Source of the DNA: Paulinella micropora
Lineage: Eukaryota > Cercozoa > Imbricatea > Euglyphida > Paulinellidae
Assembly: GCA_019918135.1 (NCBI GenBank)
Contig: WBZZ01004819.1
Location: 320,001 to 342,500, forward strand
Reading direction: 5' to 3'
Length of the DNA stretch: 22,500 nt
The notes under the pieces were generated by a model that saw only the letters and a list, made by a program, of their open reading frames with translations, was not told the origin of the DNA and searched no databases. Shown here in pieces: positions 1 through 8,259 of the stretch (position 1 is the stretch's first letter; the number at the start of each line of letters is the position of its first letter). Made by a program: the position numbers and the translations under genes.

Positions 1-130
1 AGGCTGCAGCGACTGCAAAAATATAATATATTATGTAATATGTTTGTTTGTATGTGCGCTTCGCGCTTTGTGTGCTGTGTTTGTGTTCTGGCCTGTTCGC
101 TTCTGCTGGACTATCTGCTGCTTGTGCTAG

Positions 131-190
131 GTGCAAGTGCCGTTGCGCGTGTCTGAGCAGTCCACCGAGCACCCGCTGCCGCACACGCTG
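131..190 (+). CDS. Exon 1 of visible gene
   Basis: Acceptor TGCTAG ends at 130 and donor GTAATG starts at 191. It holds twenty codons, phase 0 at both ends, reading VQVPLRVSEQ at the start. It is the least secure exon because nothing upstream confirms its frame. Confidence 0.55.
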
Positions 191-1074
191 GTAATGCATG
201 TGTACTAGGTATTGTATGTATGTATATATTTGTGTGTACTGTCAGGCCTCCTGGCAAAAGGACGTGGAGACCTGCCTGCAGGTATGTATGTATGTATCTA
301 TGTATGTACGTGTGTCGTCAGGCGTCTTTGTCCTTCTATTACTTCTCCACGGCCACCACCCCATGTTTCTACATGTGTGTGGCTGCAGGCTTCTTTGTCC
401 TTCTACTACTTCTCCACTGCCACTACCTCTGGCAGCGCCAGCAAACGCATGCGCACCAAACAAGAGTCCACACAGGTCACGCAAGGAAAGAGGGGGGGGG
501 GGGGGGGGGGGGCAAACGCATGCGCACCAAGACAGTCCACAAAGGTCGAACACAGAGAGAGAGATTTGTTTCTTTCCCCCCTACTTTCCATCTGTACTGT
601 CTGTCTGTCTGTCTCTCTCTTATATATATATATATATATATATACTATATATATATATGTATGTATGCATGTATGTCTGCTAGGCGCTTTTGCAGCGTGC
701 ACGTGTGCTGGTGACGGGCGCCGAGGAGTTCACGCGGGCCGGTGTGACCGACGCCTCAGTCCGTCTATCTATACATCACGATCAGCACCGTTTTGCCTTT
801 CCCCCCAACGCATCCTACGTACATACATACAGACAGACATACGTACACACAGGCGCGTGGCGTGCAGCTGACGCTGGAGGTGCAGAACATTCCCGGAAAG
901 GAGGGACTAGCGCCGCCAGACCTGCGCAAGAAGTTCGAAAGTATGCCACTCTCTTCGTCCCAATGCATGCATGTATGTATGTATGTATGTATGACTGCCA
1001 GTGCTGCGTCACCAGATGGTTTGCCCTGCTCTGCCCTAACACGGCTCGTTTCCTAACTGTTCCACTTGGGGCAG

Positions 1075-1124
<50 letters not shown>

Positions 1125-1749
1125 TGCAAGTTTGTGCCATATCAGCAACAACAATGCCTAAGTCATGTATGTATGTATGTACGTATGTAAGTTTTTTAAT
1201 CTATGTACTGGTCTCGACACGCGATATCTGGCATGTCGCCAACACCAACATTGCCTAAGTCTTGCACATGTGAGCAACGCTTAGAGTTGGCCAAAGTCTG
1301 ACCGTGCTCTCCGTCAAACTTTGGCGAAAATGATCGGCAAGTCTCAGATGTGTTGTGATATCATTTCTATCTATTCTGTCTTTCTATCCATTCTATCTAC
1401 TCCATCTATTCTATCTATTCTTGGTTTGGTTGTGTGCATGCAGGCTCGTTGCAGCTGGCGGCGATCCTGAACGCGGCCGTCAACCACGGCAGCGCCTCCT
1501 CCGTGTCCTCCGCTCGCTGCGCCATCTTCGCCGGAGCTAAAGTCATGACCGTCGAGGTGGCACAACTATCTATCTAGCTAGCTAGCTACCTACCTACCTC
1601 CCTACTTACCTACCTACCTACCTGCCTGTCTAGCCCAAGCAAGCAAGCAAAGTTGTGCATGTGCATGGCATGCGCTTGAGCGGCGTCGCTCCTTCTACTA
1701 TGTGCTTTTTGTCGCGTTTCTTTTTCCTTGTTCGTTCATAAGTTTCTTT

Positions 1750-1820
<71 letters not shown>

Positions 1821-4818
1821 ACGCACTCAGTGGCGGGTGCTGCAAGTAGACAGAGCTCATGTGTGCGCTTGGTTGCCTAGGATGTGCTGCTGCATCGCTG
1901 TGAGAACGGCGAGGTGGCATTGTACCCCGAAACATGCGGTCAACTCATACATACACGTACACATATGCATATACATGTGGCCATGCAACCCGAGTCCTGC
2001 GGTCTCCACATACGCCGGACAACACCTCGAGCTGCCGACTGAATATCAACAAACACCCATGCATGACAGACAAGTTTTATACATTTTCTGAAACTATATA
2101 GACCCCCCCCCCCCCCGGCACGCACACAGACACACACCAAGCCCAAATTTGCCATGCGATGGAGCAGTGGGCCTTAAGTCAAAATATGAGGAAAAAAACT
2201 CGAAACTTTTTCAGGGTATCAAACCCAATTTTTTTCGTTCAAAGTATGGCTAAACCTATCGCACAATGGTGTTGTTGGTCTGGGAGAGGCCATTGCAGCT
2301 AGGATTTTCCCGTTGAGGGATTCGAGATTCACCATCTATCTATCTTGTTGGGGGCAGGTCCTGCGCAGAGCCCCAGTTCGCTGCAGGACCACACGTCGGC
2401 GTACTCCTCGGTCAAGGACGCCGGCGGCAGCAGCAGCGTACACAACAGTCAACACAAGGCGACTTCGCTGCAACAGGTAGCTGTGTGTATGTATGTATGT
2501 ATGTATGTATGTATGTGCGTGTCTGTCTGTATGGTAGGACCAGCTGATCGCGGTGGGCATCATCGCGGGCTTCGGGCTTTGCTGCGGACTGGCGCTCTGC
2601 CTGCTGGTGCGCGAGGTTGATGCATTGATCGATGGATATATGGATTGATTGATTGACTGATTGTTTGATTGATTGATTCTCCAAAGTGGCGCTGTCTGCT
2701 GGTGCGCGAGGTTGATTCATTTATGGATGGATTGATTGATTGATTGATGAATGGATGGATGGATTAATGCTTCGGCTTGGTGCTCTGTCTGCTGGTGTGC
2801 GAGGTGCCGCCAATTCATCACTCCATCCATGTGTGTGCTGTGTGTTGTAGCTGAAGCAGTGTGTTCGCGGCAACGGCAAGGAACAGGACGCGCAGGGCAA
2901 GGAAGATGCGCGCACGCCTGGTAGCTGGCTATTTACCTACCCATCTTTCTATCTATCCCTTCATCTCTCTCCTTTCTCTGTTGGCCAGCCTGACTCGGAG
3001 GGTGCTACCTGGCTATCTACCTAATCCATCCATCTCTCTACCTATTGACCTATCCATCTCTATTATATCTACCTATATATTTCCTTGCTTTCTCTTAGGC
3101 CTTCCCGACTGGAGGGTGCTCCCTGGTCTTCGGGCTATTCTATGTTTTGTATCTATTTTGTCTCTTCATCTCTCTCCTTTCTGTGTAGGCCTTCCTGACT
3201 CTCTCTTTTCTGTGTAGGCCTTCCTGACTCTGAGGGAGCTCCCTGGTCCACGGGGGACCGACGCAAGCCGCAGGTTAGCGCTTAGTAGCTATAGATAGAT
3301 AGATATAGATATAGATTGATTGATTGATTGATAACTTGTTCTTTATTTTTCCCTACGTAGCTTCTTCTTCCTCTTCTTCTTCTCCTTCTTCTTCTGCCAG
3401 AAGCTCGCTCTTTCTTCTTCTACTTGTTGTGATTGTGTTGCGTCGTTCAGGCGCGCCGCAACAGTCCGATCAAGAGCGAGTCTCGCTCCTGGTCCAGCAA
3501 GCTTCAGAGCAAGTTCCGCGGCAAGTTTCGCGGTAAGACGGCAGCTCCGGGTAAGGACAGTCCTTTGGTTCGTGAGATTGGCAAGGTGACGCCCTTGGCT
3601 GCGCTGACGAGCGCGCTGGACCAGGCGGCGCCGTCGCCGGCCGAGTCCGACTACTCCCCGGAGCAGCGCGACCATGGCCACCACGACCCCGATCAGACGC
3701 CGCCGGCGCAGCTGCTGCTCAAGGGCGCGCCGTCCACCGCGGGCGACCTGCCGCTGCCAGTGCGCTGCGGCCGGCCGCGCGAGGGCTCGTCCAGCCCCGC
3801 GCTCATCGCGCGCACACCCACCGCGGACCCGGCAGGCCCGCACGTGCCCGCACCGGCCGGCCACGCCAACAAGAAGAAGCTACAGCAGCAGCAGCAGCCT
3901 CTGCCACAGCACAAGGCGCTGGTCGGCCCCAGCGACTTCTCACCGGAAGAAGCAGCAGGCAAGAGCAGGAAGGGCAAGAAGGCCACGCCCGGCTCCAGCT
4001 CGCGAGCCAGCGGCGGCAAGAAGGACAACACGGGTAAGGGCAGCGGCGGCAAAGGCAGCGCGGGCGAGTGCATGACGCGTTCCTGGAAGCGCGTCAACTT
4101 GGGCAAGGAGGGCGGCGGGCCGCGACCGGCGCAGGCTATGGCAGGCATGCTGCCCCCCGAGACCCCGCCCACGCCTGTGCCGCTAGAGAACACGCCCAGA
4201 GACCTCGGCGACGACACACACACCTCGCCCGACACACAGCCCAAGTCCATGGCCGTGTCCGACAACGAACAGTCCACGCCCACGCAGGCCGGCGCCACCG
4301 AGGACGAGCTCATCCGCAGACTGCACTTCAGCCCAGAGAACGAGGCAGGCAACAACCGACCCAGCCCGTAAGCATGCATGCATGCATACATGCATCATAC
4401 ATATATGCATACTGCAAGCTACGCCACCGCACATGCAAGCACAATGGCGGGTGTCTGCATATCTGCTGCTGCGGTCACCCGTCTGCTTGCGTGTTCCGTT
4501 GTGTGCCGGAAACATGGTTCGCCAGTCAAGTACGCCATTCCCTGCACTCGGTTGCTCTTCTCTGTCGCAGTTTTGAGAAAGAATATTAACACAAATAGGC
4601 ATCCCTTGAGGACATGTCGGTGGTCTGCATGGTATGTTGACTCGGTTGCTGTGTGCAGGCTGGTGCGGGAGCTGGGCGAAGTGCCCTTGCTGCCTTCTCT
4701 GGGCAGCGAGGACTGCAGCGACGACAGCGACGAGCTCCAGAAAACCAAACAAGCTCCCGCAAAACCCTCCAAAGGCAAATCTGGTAAGAGCAAGAAAGGA
4801 TCGGGACGCTCCAAGTGA
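131..4818 (+). CDS. Partial 13-exon gene: single-pass membrane protein with long basic Ser/Pro/Lys-rich tail (5' end outside window)
   Basis: Seen: thirteen GT-AG-bounded exons (131-190, 246-281, 389-475, 684-758, 853-940, 1444-1556, 1881-1938, 2358-2476, 2538-2615, 2851-2920, 3218-3273, 3451-4367, 4659-4818) join with matching phase at every junction into 638 codons plus TGA. Residues about 1-212 would be extracellular or lumenal and have few cysteines. Residues about 215-236 (exon 9) form one hydrophobic helix rich in Gly, Leu, Ile and Cys, followed by Arg-Glu. The remaining roughly 400 residues are low complexity: basic patches (FRGKFRGK, KSRKGKK), a short Gln run, many Ser/Thr-Pro sites and a Gly/Lys-rich stretch. 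Inference: type I topology with a cytoplasmic tail. The family is not recognised; the fold before the helix could be SEA-like, but that is a guess. The start codon and signal peptide would lie upstream. Several donors (759, 1557, 1939) are weak, so some ends could move. Confidence 0.72.
246..281 (+). CDS. Exon 2 (12 codons)
   Basis: Acceptor GTCAG ends at 245, and donor GTATGTATG starts at 282 and opens straight into an ATGT microsatellite. It reads ASWQKDVETCLQ, phase 0 at both ends. It is very short for an exon, but both splice sites are strong. Confidence 0.6.
322..360 (+). repeat. Ghost copy of exon 3 start
   Basis: It matches 389-427 with four differences (35 of 39) and has its own AG acceptor at 320-321. 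The repeat step is 67 bp, not a multiple of three, so including both copies would shift the frame. It could act only as an alternative to the exon 3 acceptor, or be dead. Confidence 0.7.
389..475 (+). CDS. Exon 3
   Basis: Acceptor GGCTGCAG ends at 388 and the donor is at 476. It holds 29 codons, phase 0 at both ends. Its first 39 nt are duplicated 67 bp upstream with a separate acceptor, and its last part is duplicated 71 bp downstream (see the repeats at 322 and 512). Confidence 0.6.
492..512 (+). repeat. Homopolymer run of 21 G
   Basis: Uninterrupted G in intron 3, between the two copies of the exon 3 end. The exact length may be unreliable in any assembly. Confidence 0.9.
512..544 (+). 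repeat. Ghost copy of exon 3 end
   Basis: It repeats GCAAACGCATGCGCACCAA from 441 onward and a decayed version of the exon end and donor. The copies are separated by the G run at 492-512. Confidence 0.65.
601..675 (+). repeat. Compound CTGT/CT/TA/ATGT microsatellite
   Basis: Tandem CTGT, then CT, then (TA)n with one break, then ATGT units, directly before the exon 4 acceptor. Confidence 0.9.
684..758 (+). CDS. Exon 4
   Basis: Acceptor CTGCTAG ends at 683. It holds 25 codons including RVLVTGAEEFTRAGV. The donor GTCCGT at 759 is weak and was chosen because it keeps phase 0 into exon 5. Confidence 0.55.
853..940 (+). CDS. Exon 5
   Basis: Acceptor ACACAG ends at 852 and donor GTATGC starts at 941. 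It begins in phase 0 and leaves one base over, which completes a Ser codon with exon 6. It includes VQLTLEVQNIPGKEG. Confidence 0.65.
1074..1124 (+). repeat. (GATA)n microsatellite
   Basis: About twelve GATA units in intron 5. The rest of intron 5 (1125-1443) holds short ATGT runs, two loosely similar stretches (1138 and 1229, each with a GCCTAAGTC core) and a CTAT-rich pyrimidine tract. I see no coding exon there. Confidence 0.9.
1444..1556 (+). CDS. Exon 6
   Basis: Acceptor GCATGCAG ends at 1443. The first two bases complete the split codon from exon 5; the rest is 37 whole codons, including LQLAAILNAAVNHG. The donor at 1557 (GTGGCA) is weak but phase 0, matching exon 7. Confidence 0.65.
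1753..1814 (+). repeat. (CA)n followed by (CT)n microsatellite
   Basis: A CA run of about 28 bp passes directly into a CT run of about 34 bp in intron 6. The remainder of the intron is CTAC and CAAG repeats and unremarkable sequence. Confidence 0.9.
1881..1938 (+). CDS. Exon 7
   Basis: Acceptor TTGCCTAG ends at 1880. It reads DVLLHRCENGEVALYPETC plus one leftover base. The donor GTCAAC at 1939 is weak but phase-correct for exon 8. Confidence 0.6.
1939..2357 (+). other. Intron 7, no recognised content
   Basis: It contains a CATACA-rich stretch, a run of 14 C at 2103-2116, and about 200 bp of unique AT-rich sequence before the exon 8 acceptor. No coding or repeat signal is evident. Confidence 0.6.
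2358..2476 (+). CDS. Exon 8
   Basis: Acceptor GGGGCAG ends at 2357 and donor GTAGCTG starts at 2477. It takes two bases for the split Gly codon, then 39 codons rich in Ser, Gln and His: a stalk-like linker in front of the membrane helix. Confidence 0.65.
2486..2517 (+). repeat. (ATGT)n microsatellite
   Basis: Tandem ATGT filling the 61-bp intron 8 just after its donor. Confidence 0.9.
2538..2615 (+). CDS. Exon 9, transmembrane helix
   Basis: Acceptor GGTAG ends at 2537 and donor GTTGAT starts at 2616. It holds 26 codons, phase 0. The core from LIAVGIIAG to LALCLLV is a continuous hydrophobic stretch of about 22 residues ending in Arg-Glu, which fits a single membrane-spanning helix with a positive cytoplasmic edge. 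Its 3' end is duplicated twice in the next intron. Confidence 0.7.
2687..2805 (+). repeat. Two ghost copies of exon 9 end and donor
   Basis: Copies near 2687-2730 and 2769-2805 repeat the end of the membrane-helix exon (CTGCTGGTGCGCGAGGTTGA in the first, CTGCTGGTGTGCGAGGTG in the second). The first continues into the adjoining GATT microsatellite, as the original does. Confidence 0.7.
2851..2920 (+). CDS. Exon 10
   Basis: Acceptor TTGTAG ends at 2850 and donor GTAGCTGG starts at 2921. It reads LKQCVRGNGKEQD onward: a basic juxtamembrane segment that leaves one base for a Gly codon shared with exon 11. Confidence 0.65.
2980..3203 (+). repeat. Three ghost copies of exon 11 acceptor and start
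   Basis: Degenerate copies begin near 2985 (GGCCAGCCTGACT), 3099 (GCCTTCCCGACT) and 3189 (GCCTTCCTGACT). Each follows a pyrimidine tract with an AG. Using the acceptor at 3188 would read into an in-frame TAG made by the true acceptor, so that isoform would be truncated. Confidence 0.65.
3218..3273 (+). CDS. Exon 11
   Basis: Acceptor TGTGTAG ends at 3217 and donor GTTAGCG starts at 3274. Two bases plus 18 codons, including SEGAPWSTGDRRKPQ. Three decayed copies of its acceptor and start lie upstream at about 2980, 3099 and 3189. Confidence 0.62.
3451..4367 (+). CDS. Exon 12, main cytoplasmic tail exon
   Basis: Acceptor CGTTCAG ends at 3450 after a long pyrimidine tract, and donor GTAAGC starts at 4368. 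It holds 305 codons plus two bases. It is GC-rich and low complexity. Landmarks are a basic start with FRGKFRGK, the motif LVREIGKVTPLAALTS, a CAG/Gln run near 3885, the Lys/Gly/Ser-rich stretch at 3960-4065 and clustered Thr-Pro sites near 4155-4200. Read unspliced, it would stop at 4369-4371, so an intron-retained isoform ending there is possible. Confidence 0.75.
4659..4818 (+). CDS. Exon 13, C-terminus
   Basis: Acceptor GTGTGCAG ends at 4658. One base completes the split Pro codon and the frame runs to TGA at 4816-4818. It begins LVRELGEVPLLPSLGS, echoing a motif in exon 12, then an acidic Ser/Asp stretch and a Lys/Ser/Gly-rich end. Confidence 0.7.
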
Positions 4819-5625
4819 AAAGCCACGATCTCTATGTGTGTGTGTGTGTGATTCTTAACTATTTTCGCCGCTTGTTTATTTTGTAAGCGTTTTGCGTGTG
4901 AAACTTAAGTGTTTCTCACGTTCAACTTGTCATTTTATTAATTGTTATCAGTGGTTCATATTTGAACTACTGGCCTTAAAGCCTCTTTGTTTTGGTTGAC
5001 TTCCTTCTACATAAGTTCATCTTTTCAATCATTAATTGAATGAGGGTTTGGTATCACTGCAGATGGTATGTATTGGTTGTTAATAATTACGTCGAAGTAA
5101 CACAGTAAGTCTGAGGTTAATACTAAGTATTAATAATATTGACTTTCAATATATTAATATTATATTCATGATTAAAGTTGATTTGTTAAAAAAAAAAGGA
5201 GAAAGAGAGGGAGAAGAACTAGCAAAAGCAGCAGCAGAAGAAGAAGACTAGGGGATGAGATTAATACAACAGGCATATATTTACGTTCGTTTGTTTGTTA
5301 GAGAGAGACAGTGACATTTAGTCTATGTGTGAATTACTGGTCTGGGGTGGCACCAATGCCAATTCACCTGCGTGGTTAGCTCTCTGTTTCGAACTGGAGA
5401 CTTAGTAGTCAATTACAACGTTTTGGCGGGATTCAGTTCTCTGTGAAGTAAAAAGTTCTGTATTAAAGTAACGTTTGGAGCTGGTAAGTGAGTTGACCGG
5501 GGACGCCTGGGAGACGAATAAACCGGCAGAGAGCACATCTGAGCAGTCCACATTCTATATATATATATATATATTATATATATATATATATCATATATAT
5601 AAATATATACATATGTATATATATA
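4819..5625 (+). other. 3' flank and intergenic spacer, AT-rich
   Basis: Composition changes from the GC-rich coding exons to AT-rich about 40 bp after the stop. ATTAAA at 5171-5176, followed 11 bp later by a run of A (5188-5197), is a possible poly(A) signal, but an earlier end is equally likely. A good donor-like CTG|GTAAGTGAG at 5481-5492 has no supporting exon. The last part (5557-5627) is a TA-rich microsatellite that abuts the first SINE. No gene is supported here. Confidence 0.5.
5171..5176 (+). terminator. Possible poly(A) signal ATTAAA
   Basis: This common variant hexamer lies about 350 bp after the stop codon of the upstream gene, with an A run 11 bp downstream. It is a candidate only. 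Confidence 0.3.
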
Positions 5626-5878
5626 TAGTGCTTCTCAGTCAATGGCGAATGCATTTCTGCACATGTGCCTCCATCGTCTCACCCGTGAGGGGAGTACGAA
5701 GATTTGACGATAGGCTCTACTGACACCCCCGCAAGGCAGCTCCAAGCCTTCCAGACAGACCAATACTTTCAAAGAGTTTTCAAAGAAAATATCCTTTGAA
5801 CATACTGGCACCGACGGGAATCGAACTGGCGACAGGTCCCAGATGCTAGACCTTAACTACTGGGCTATCGCGGTGCCA
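5626..5878 (-). mobile_element. Family A SINE copy 1 (divergent)
   Basis: On the minus strand it has the tRNA-like head (A-box and B-box region), body and tail of family A. The middle part differs from all other copies, and the tail abuts a TA repeat instead of (TAA)n. It is probably an older copy or another subfamily. Confidence 0.8.
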
Positions 5879-5900
5879 ATTACATATAATAATAATAATC

Positions 5901-5967
<67 letters not shown>

Positions 5968-5969
<2 letters not shown>

Positions 5970-6142
5970 GTGTATCTCCTGCCAATTGCTGAGCCAAAAG
6001 GCCATGTGCATCCAGTCCTCCATTCCATAAGGAAAGTCTCCACACCAATCGGTGGAATAAAGGAAGTGACGGCATAGAACATTACTCTAGGAGCTTTATA
6101 CCAATCAGCCCATGGAAAGGACCGATGGCCTATGTACTCCCT
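5968..6142 (-). mobile_element. Family B repeat copy 1
   Basis: A 175-bp repeat shared with 6475-6651, 18821-18983 and the split copy around the LTR element. On the minus strand it starts AGGGAGTACATAGGCCATCG and ends GGCAGGAGATACACTA before (ATT)n. No tRNA-like promoter was found, so it may be a SINE body or a truncated LINE end. Confidence 0.8.
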
Positions 6143-6143
6143 A

Positions 6144-6223
<80 letters not shown>

Positions 6224-6225
<2 letters not shown>

Positions 6226-6442
6226 GTGCTTCTCTGTCAATGGCTGATGCATTTCTGCACATGCGCCTCCATCGTCTCACCCGTGAGGGGAGTATGAAGA
6301 ATTGACGATAAGCTCTAATGACACCCCGCAAGGGCAGTTCCAACACTTCCAGACGGACCGGTATGTTCAATGAAAATACTGGTGGCACCGACGGGAATCG
6401 AACTGGCGACAGGGCCCAGATGGTAGAACTTGACCACTGGGC
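6224..6442 (-). mobile_element. Family A SINE copy 2
   Basis: Full tail and body with a single 35-bp module. The tRNA-like head is cut at its 5' end, inside the A box, where (TAA)n begins. Confidence 0.85.
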
Positions 6443-6474
<32 letters not shown>

Positions 6475-6476
<2 letters not shown>

Positions 6477-6651
6477 GTGTATCTCCTGCCAATTGCTGAG
6501 CCAAAAGGCCATGTGCATCCAGTCCTCCATTCCATAAGGAAAGTCTCCACACCAATCGGTGGAATAAAGGAAGTGACGGCATAGAACATTACTCTAGGAG
6601 CTTTATAGCAATCAGCCCATGGAAAGTGACCGATGGCCTATGTACTCCCTA
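6475..6651 (-). mobile_element. Family B repeat copy 2
   Basis: Nearly identical to copy 1 with a few substitutions. It is flanked on both sides by (TAA)n. Confidence 0.8.
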
Positions 6652-6725
<74 letters not shown>

Positions 6726-6727
<2 letters not shown>

Positions 6728-6959
6728 GTGCTTCTCTGTCAATTGCTGATGCATTTCTGCACATGCGCCTCCATCGTCTCACCCGTGAGGGGAGTACGAA
6801 GAATTGATGATATGCTCTAATGACACCCCCGCACGGGCAGTTCCAACACTACCAGACGGACCGGTATGTTCAATGAAAATACTGGTGGCACCGACGGGAA
6901 TCGAACTGGCGACAAGGCCCAGATGATAGAACTTGACCACTAGTCTATCACTGTGTCCA
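6726..6959 (-). mobile_element. Family A SINE copy 3
   Basis: Full length, single-module form. The A-box region has changes (ACTAGTCTATCACTG on +). Confidence 0.85.
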
Positions 6960-6972
6960 GATAATGATGATG

Positions 6973-7033
<61 letters not shown>

Positions 7034-7035
<2 letters not shown>

Positions 7036-7302
7036 GTGCTTCTCTGTCAATGGCTGATGCATTTCTGCACATGCGCCTCCATCGTCTCACCCGTGAGGGG
7101 AGTACGAAGAATTGACGATAAGCTCTAATGACACCCCCGCAAGGGCAGTTCCAACACTTCCAGACGGGCCGGTATGTTCAATGAAAATACTGGTCCAGAA
7201 ATAGACCGGTATGTTCAATGAAAATACTGGTGGCACCGACGGGAATCGAGCTGGAGACAGGGCTCAGATGGTAGAACTTGACCACTGGGCTATCACGGTG
7301 TC
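7034..7302 (-). mobile_element. Family A SINE copy 4
   Basis: Full length with the 35-bp module duplicated. The second module has the variant CCAGAAATAGACC at its start. Confidence 0.85.
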
Positions 7303-7343
<41 letters not shown>

Positions 7344-7345
<2 letters not shown>

Positions 7346-7612
7346 GTGCTTCTCTGTCAATGGCTGATGCATTTCTGCACATGCGCCTCCATCGTCTCAC
7401 CCGTGAGGGGAGTACGAAGAATTGACGATAAGCTCTAATGACACCCCCGCAAGGGCAGTTCCAACACTTCCAGACGGGCCGGTATGTTCACTGAAAATAC
7501 TGGTCCAGACGGATCGGTATGTTCAATGAAAATACTGGTGGCACCGACGGGAATCGAACTGGCGACAGGGCTCAGATGGTAGAACTTGACCACTGGGCTA
7601 TCACGGTGTCCA
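7344..7612 (-). mobile_element. Family A SINE copy 5
   Basis: Full length, double-module form, separated from copy 4 only by (TAA)n. Confidence 0.85.
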
Positions 7613-7613
7613 A

Positions 7614-7657
<44 letters not shown>

Positions 7658-7659
<2 letters not shown>

Positions 7660-7710
7660 GGCTTCCTCAGAGTATAGCATCAGATCCAGATCCTGGACAT
7701 GTGCCTCCAT
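7658..7710 (-). mobile_element. Tail fragment D, related to family A tail
   Basis: About 50 bp between two (TAA)n blocks. On the minus strand it starts ATGGAGGCACATGTCCAG and ends in (ATT)n. It resembles the last 50 nt of family A without being a copy of it. Confidence 0.55.
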
Positions 7711-7728
7711 TAATAATAATAATAATGA

Positions 7729-7818
7729 TAGTGCTTCTCTGTCAATTGCTGATGCATTTCTGCACATGCGCCTCCATCGTCTCACCCGTGAGGGGAGTAC
7801 GAAGAATTGACGATAGGC
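7729..7818 (-). mobile_element. Family A SINE copy 6, tail half
   Basis: Carries the tail and part of the body, then stops at about 7818 where a 1.1-kb segment of other sequence begins. The missing middle is about 28 bp, and the head half resumes at 8926. Confidence 0.8.
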
Positions 7819-8259
7819 GCTGTATCTAAGCCTTGATAGCTGCAAAGGGCTCACTGACTCCTCTTTTGCACATTTGTCCTTCCTGAGCGAACTGCGGTAC
7901 CTAATGGTTGCATCGGAGTCGCTGGCTCGGCCCTGGAGAACTTGTCGCGGCTGCACAATCTCAAGCATTTGTCCTTGCTTGGCTGCGCCCTTGTAGTTGT
8001 ACTGGATCCGATCCCCGCTGATCCTTTGCGCTTCTAGCTTGGTGTGCGTACTTTTGGAAGTAATAAAGGAGACGTGGTCGGCCGGGTGTGTGTCGAGCGT
8101 CCAGACCACGAGGCCGAACGGCACTTCCGACAACAGGCGCTTGACGTTGTCGAAGCAGCCCCTGACGACGTTACTGTTGTTGCGACCCTTGTCGACCAAC
8201 GATAGTCGTCCACTGGGGTCGCAAAAGTCGGTTTGCATGTCGACGACCACGAGCCCGCT
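7819..8259 (-). pseudogene. Nicotinamidase/isochorismatase-fold gene fragment (N-terminal exon)
   Basis: Seen: on the minus strand, from a likely acceptor (TTTGCATCAG ending at 8260), the frame reads GLVVVDMQTDF, then VVWTLDTHPADHVSF. Family knowledge: the Asp in the first strand is the catalytic Asp of nicotinamidases, and the D-x-H-P-x-x-H segment supplies metal ligands. The enzyme hydrolyses nicotinamide to nicotinic acid for NAD salvage. About 147 codons stay open with no stop until the frame runs into the SINE. The later part only loosely resembles the family (QMLE...PR...QG), and the region that should carry the catalytic Cys is absent. There is no ATG at the front, consistent with an internal exon. 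It may be a captured exon or part of a gene broken by repeats. The identity is fairly likely; a functional gene is not. Confidence 0.6.

Noticed and set aside
198..1129. Overlapping open frames rich in Tyr, Val, Cys, Ile and Thr across the first kilobase
   Set aside because: They come from ATGT/GATA microsatellites and cross splice sites of the phase-consistent exon model.
3674..4391. Frames antisense to, or shifted from, exon 12 (up to 232 codons)
   Set aside because: They are shadows of a GC-rich coding exon. The exon 12 frame is supported by phase continuity with exons 11 and 13.
5846..7438. Long open frames of poly-Leu, poly-Ile, poly-Tyr or poly-Asn across the TAA blocks on both strands
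   Set aside because: They are translations of (TAA)n/(ATT)n joined to SINE sequence. Frames are not kept between copies and there is no sign of expression signals.
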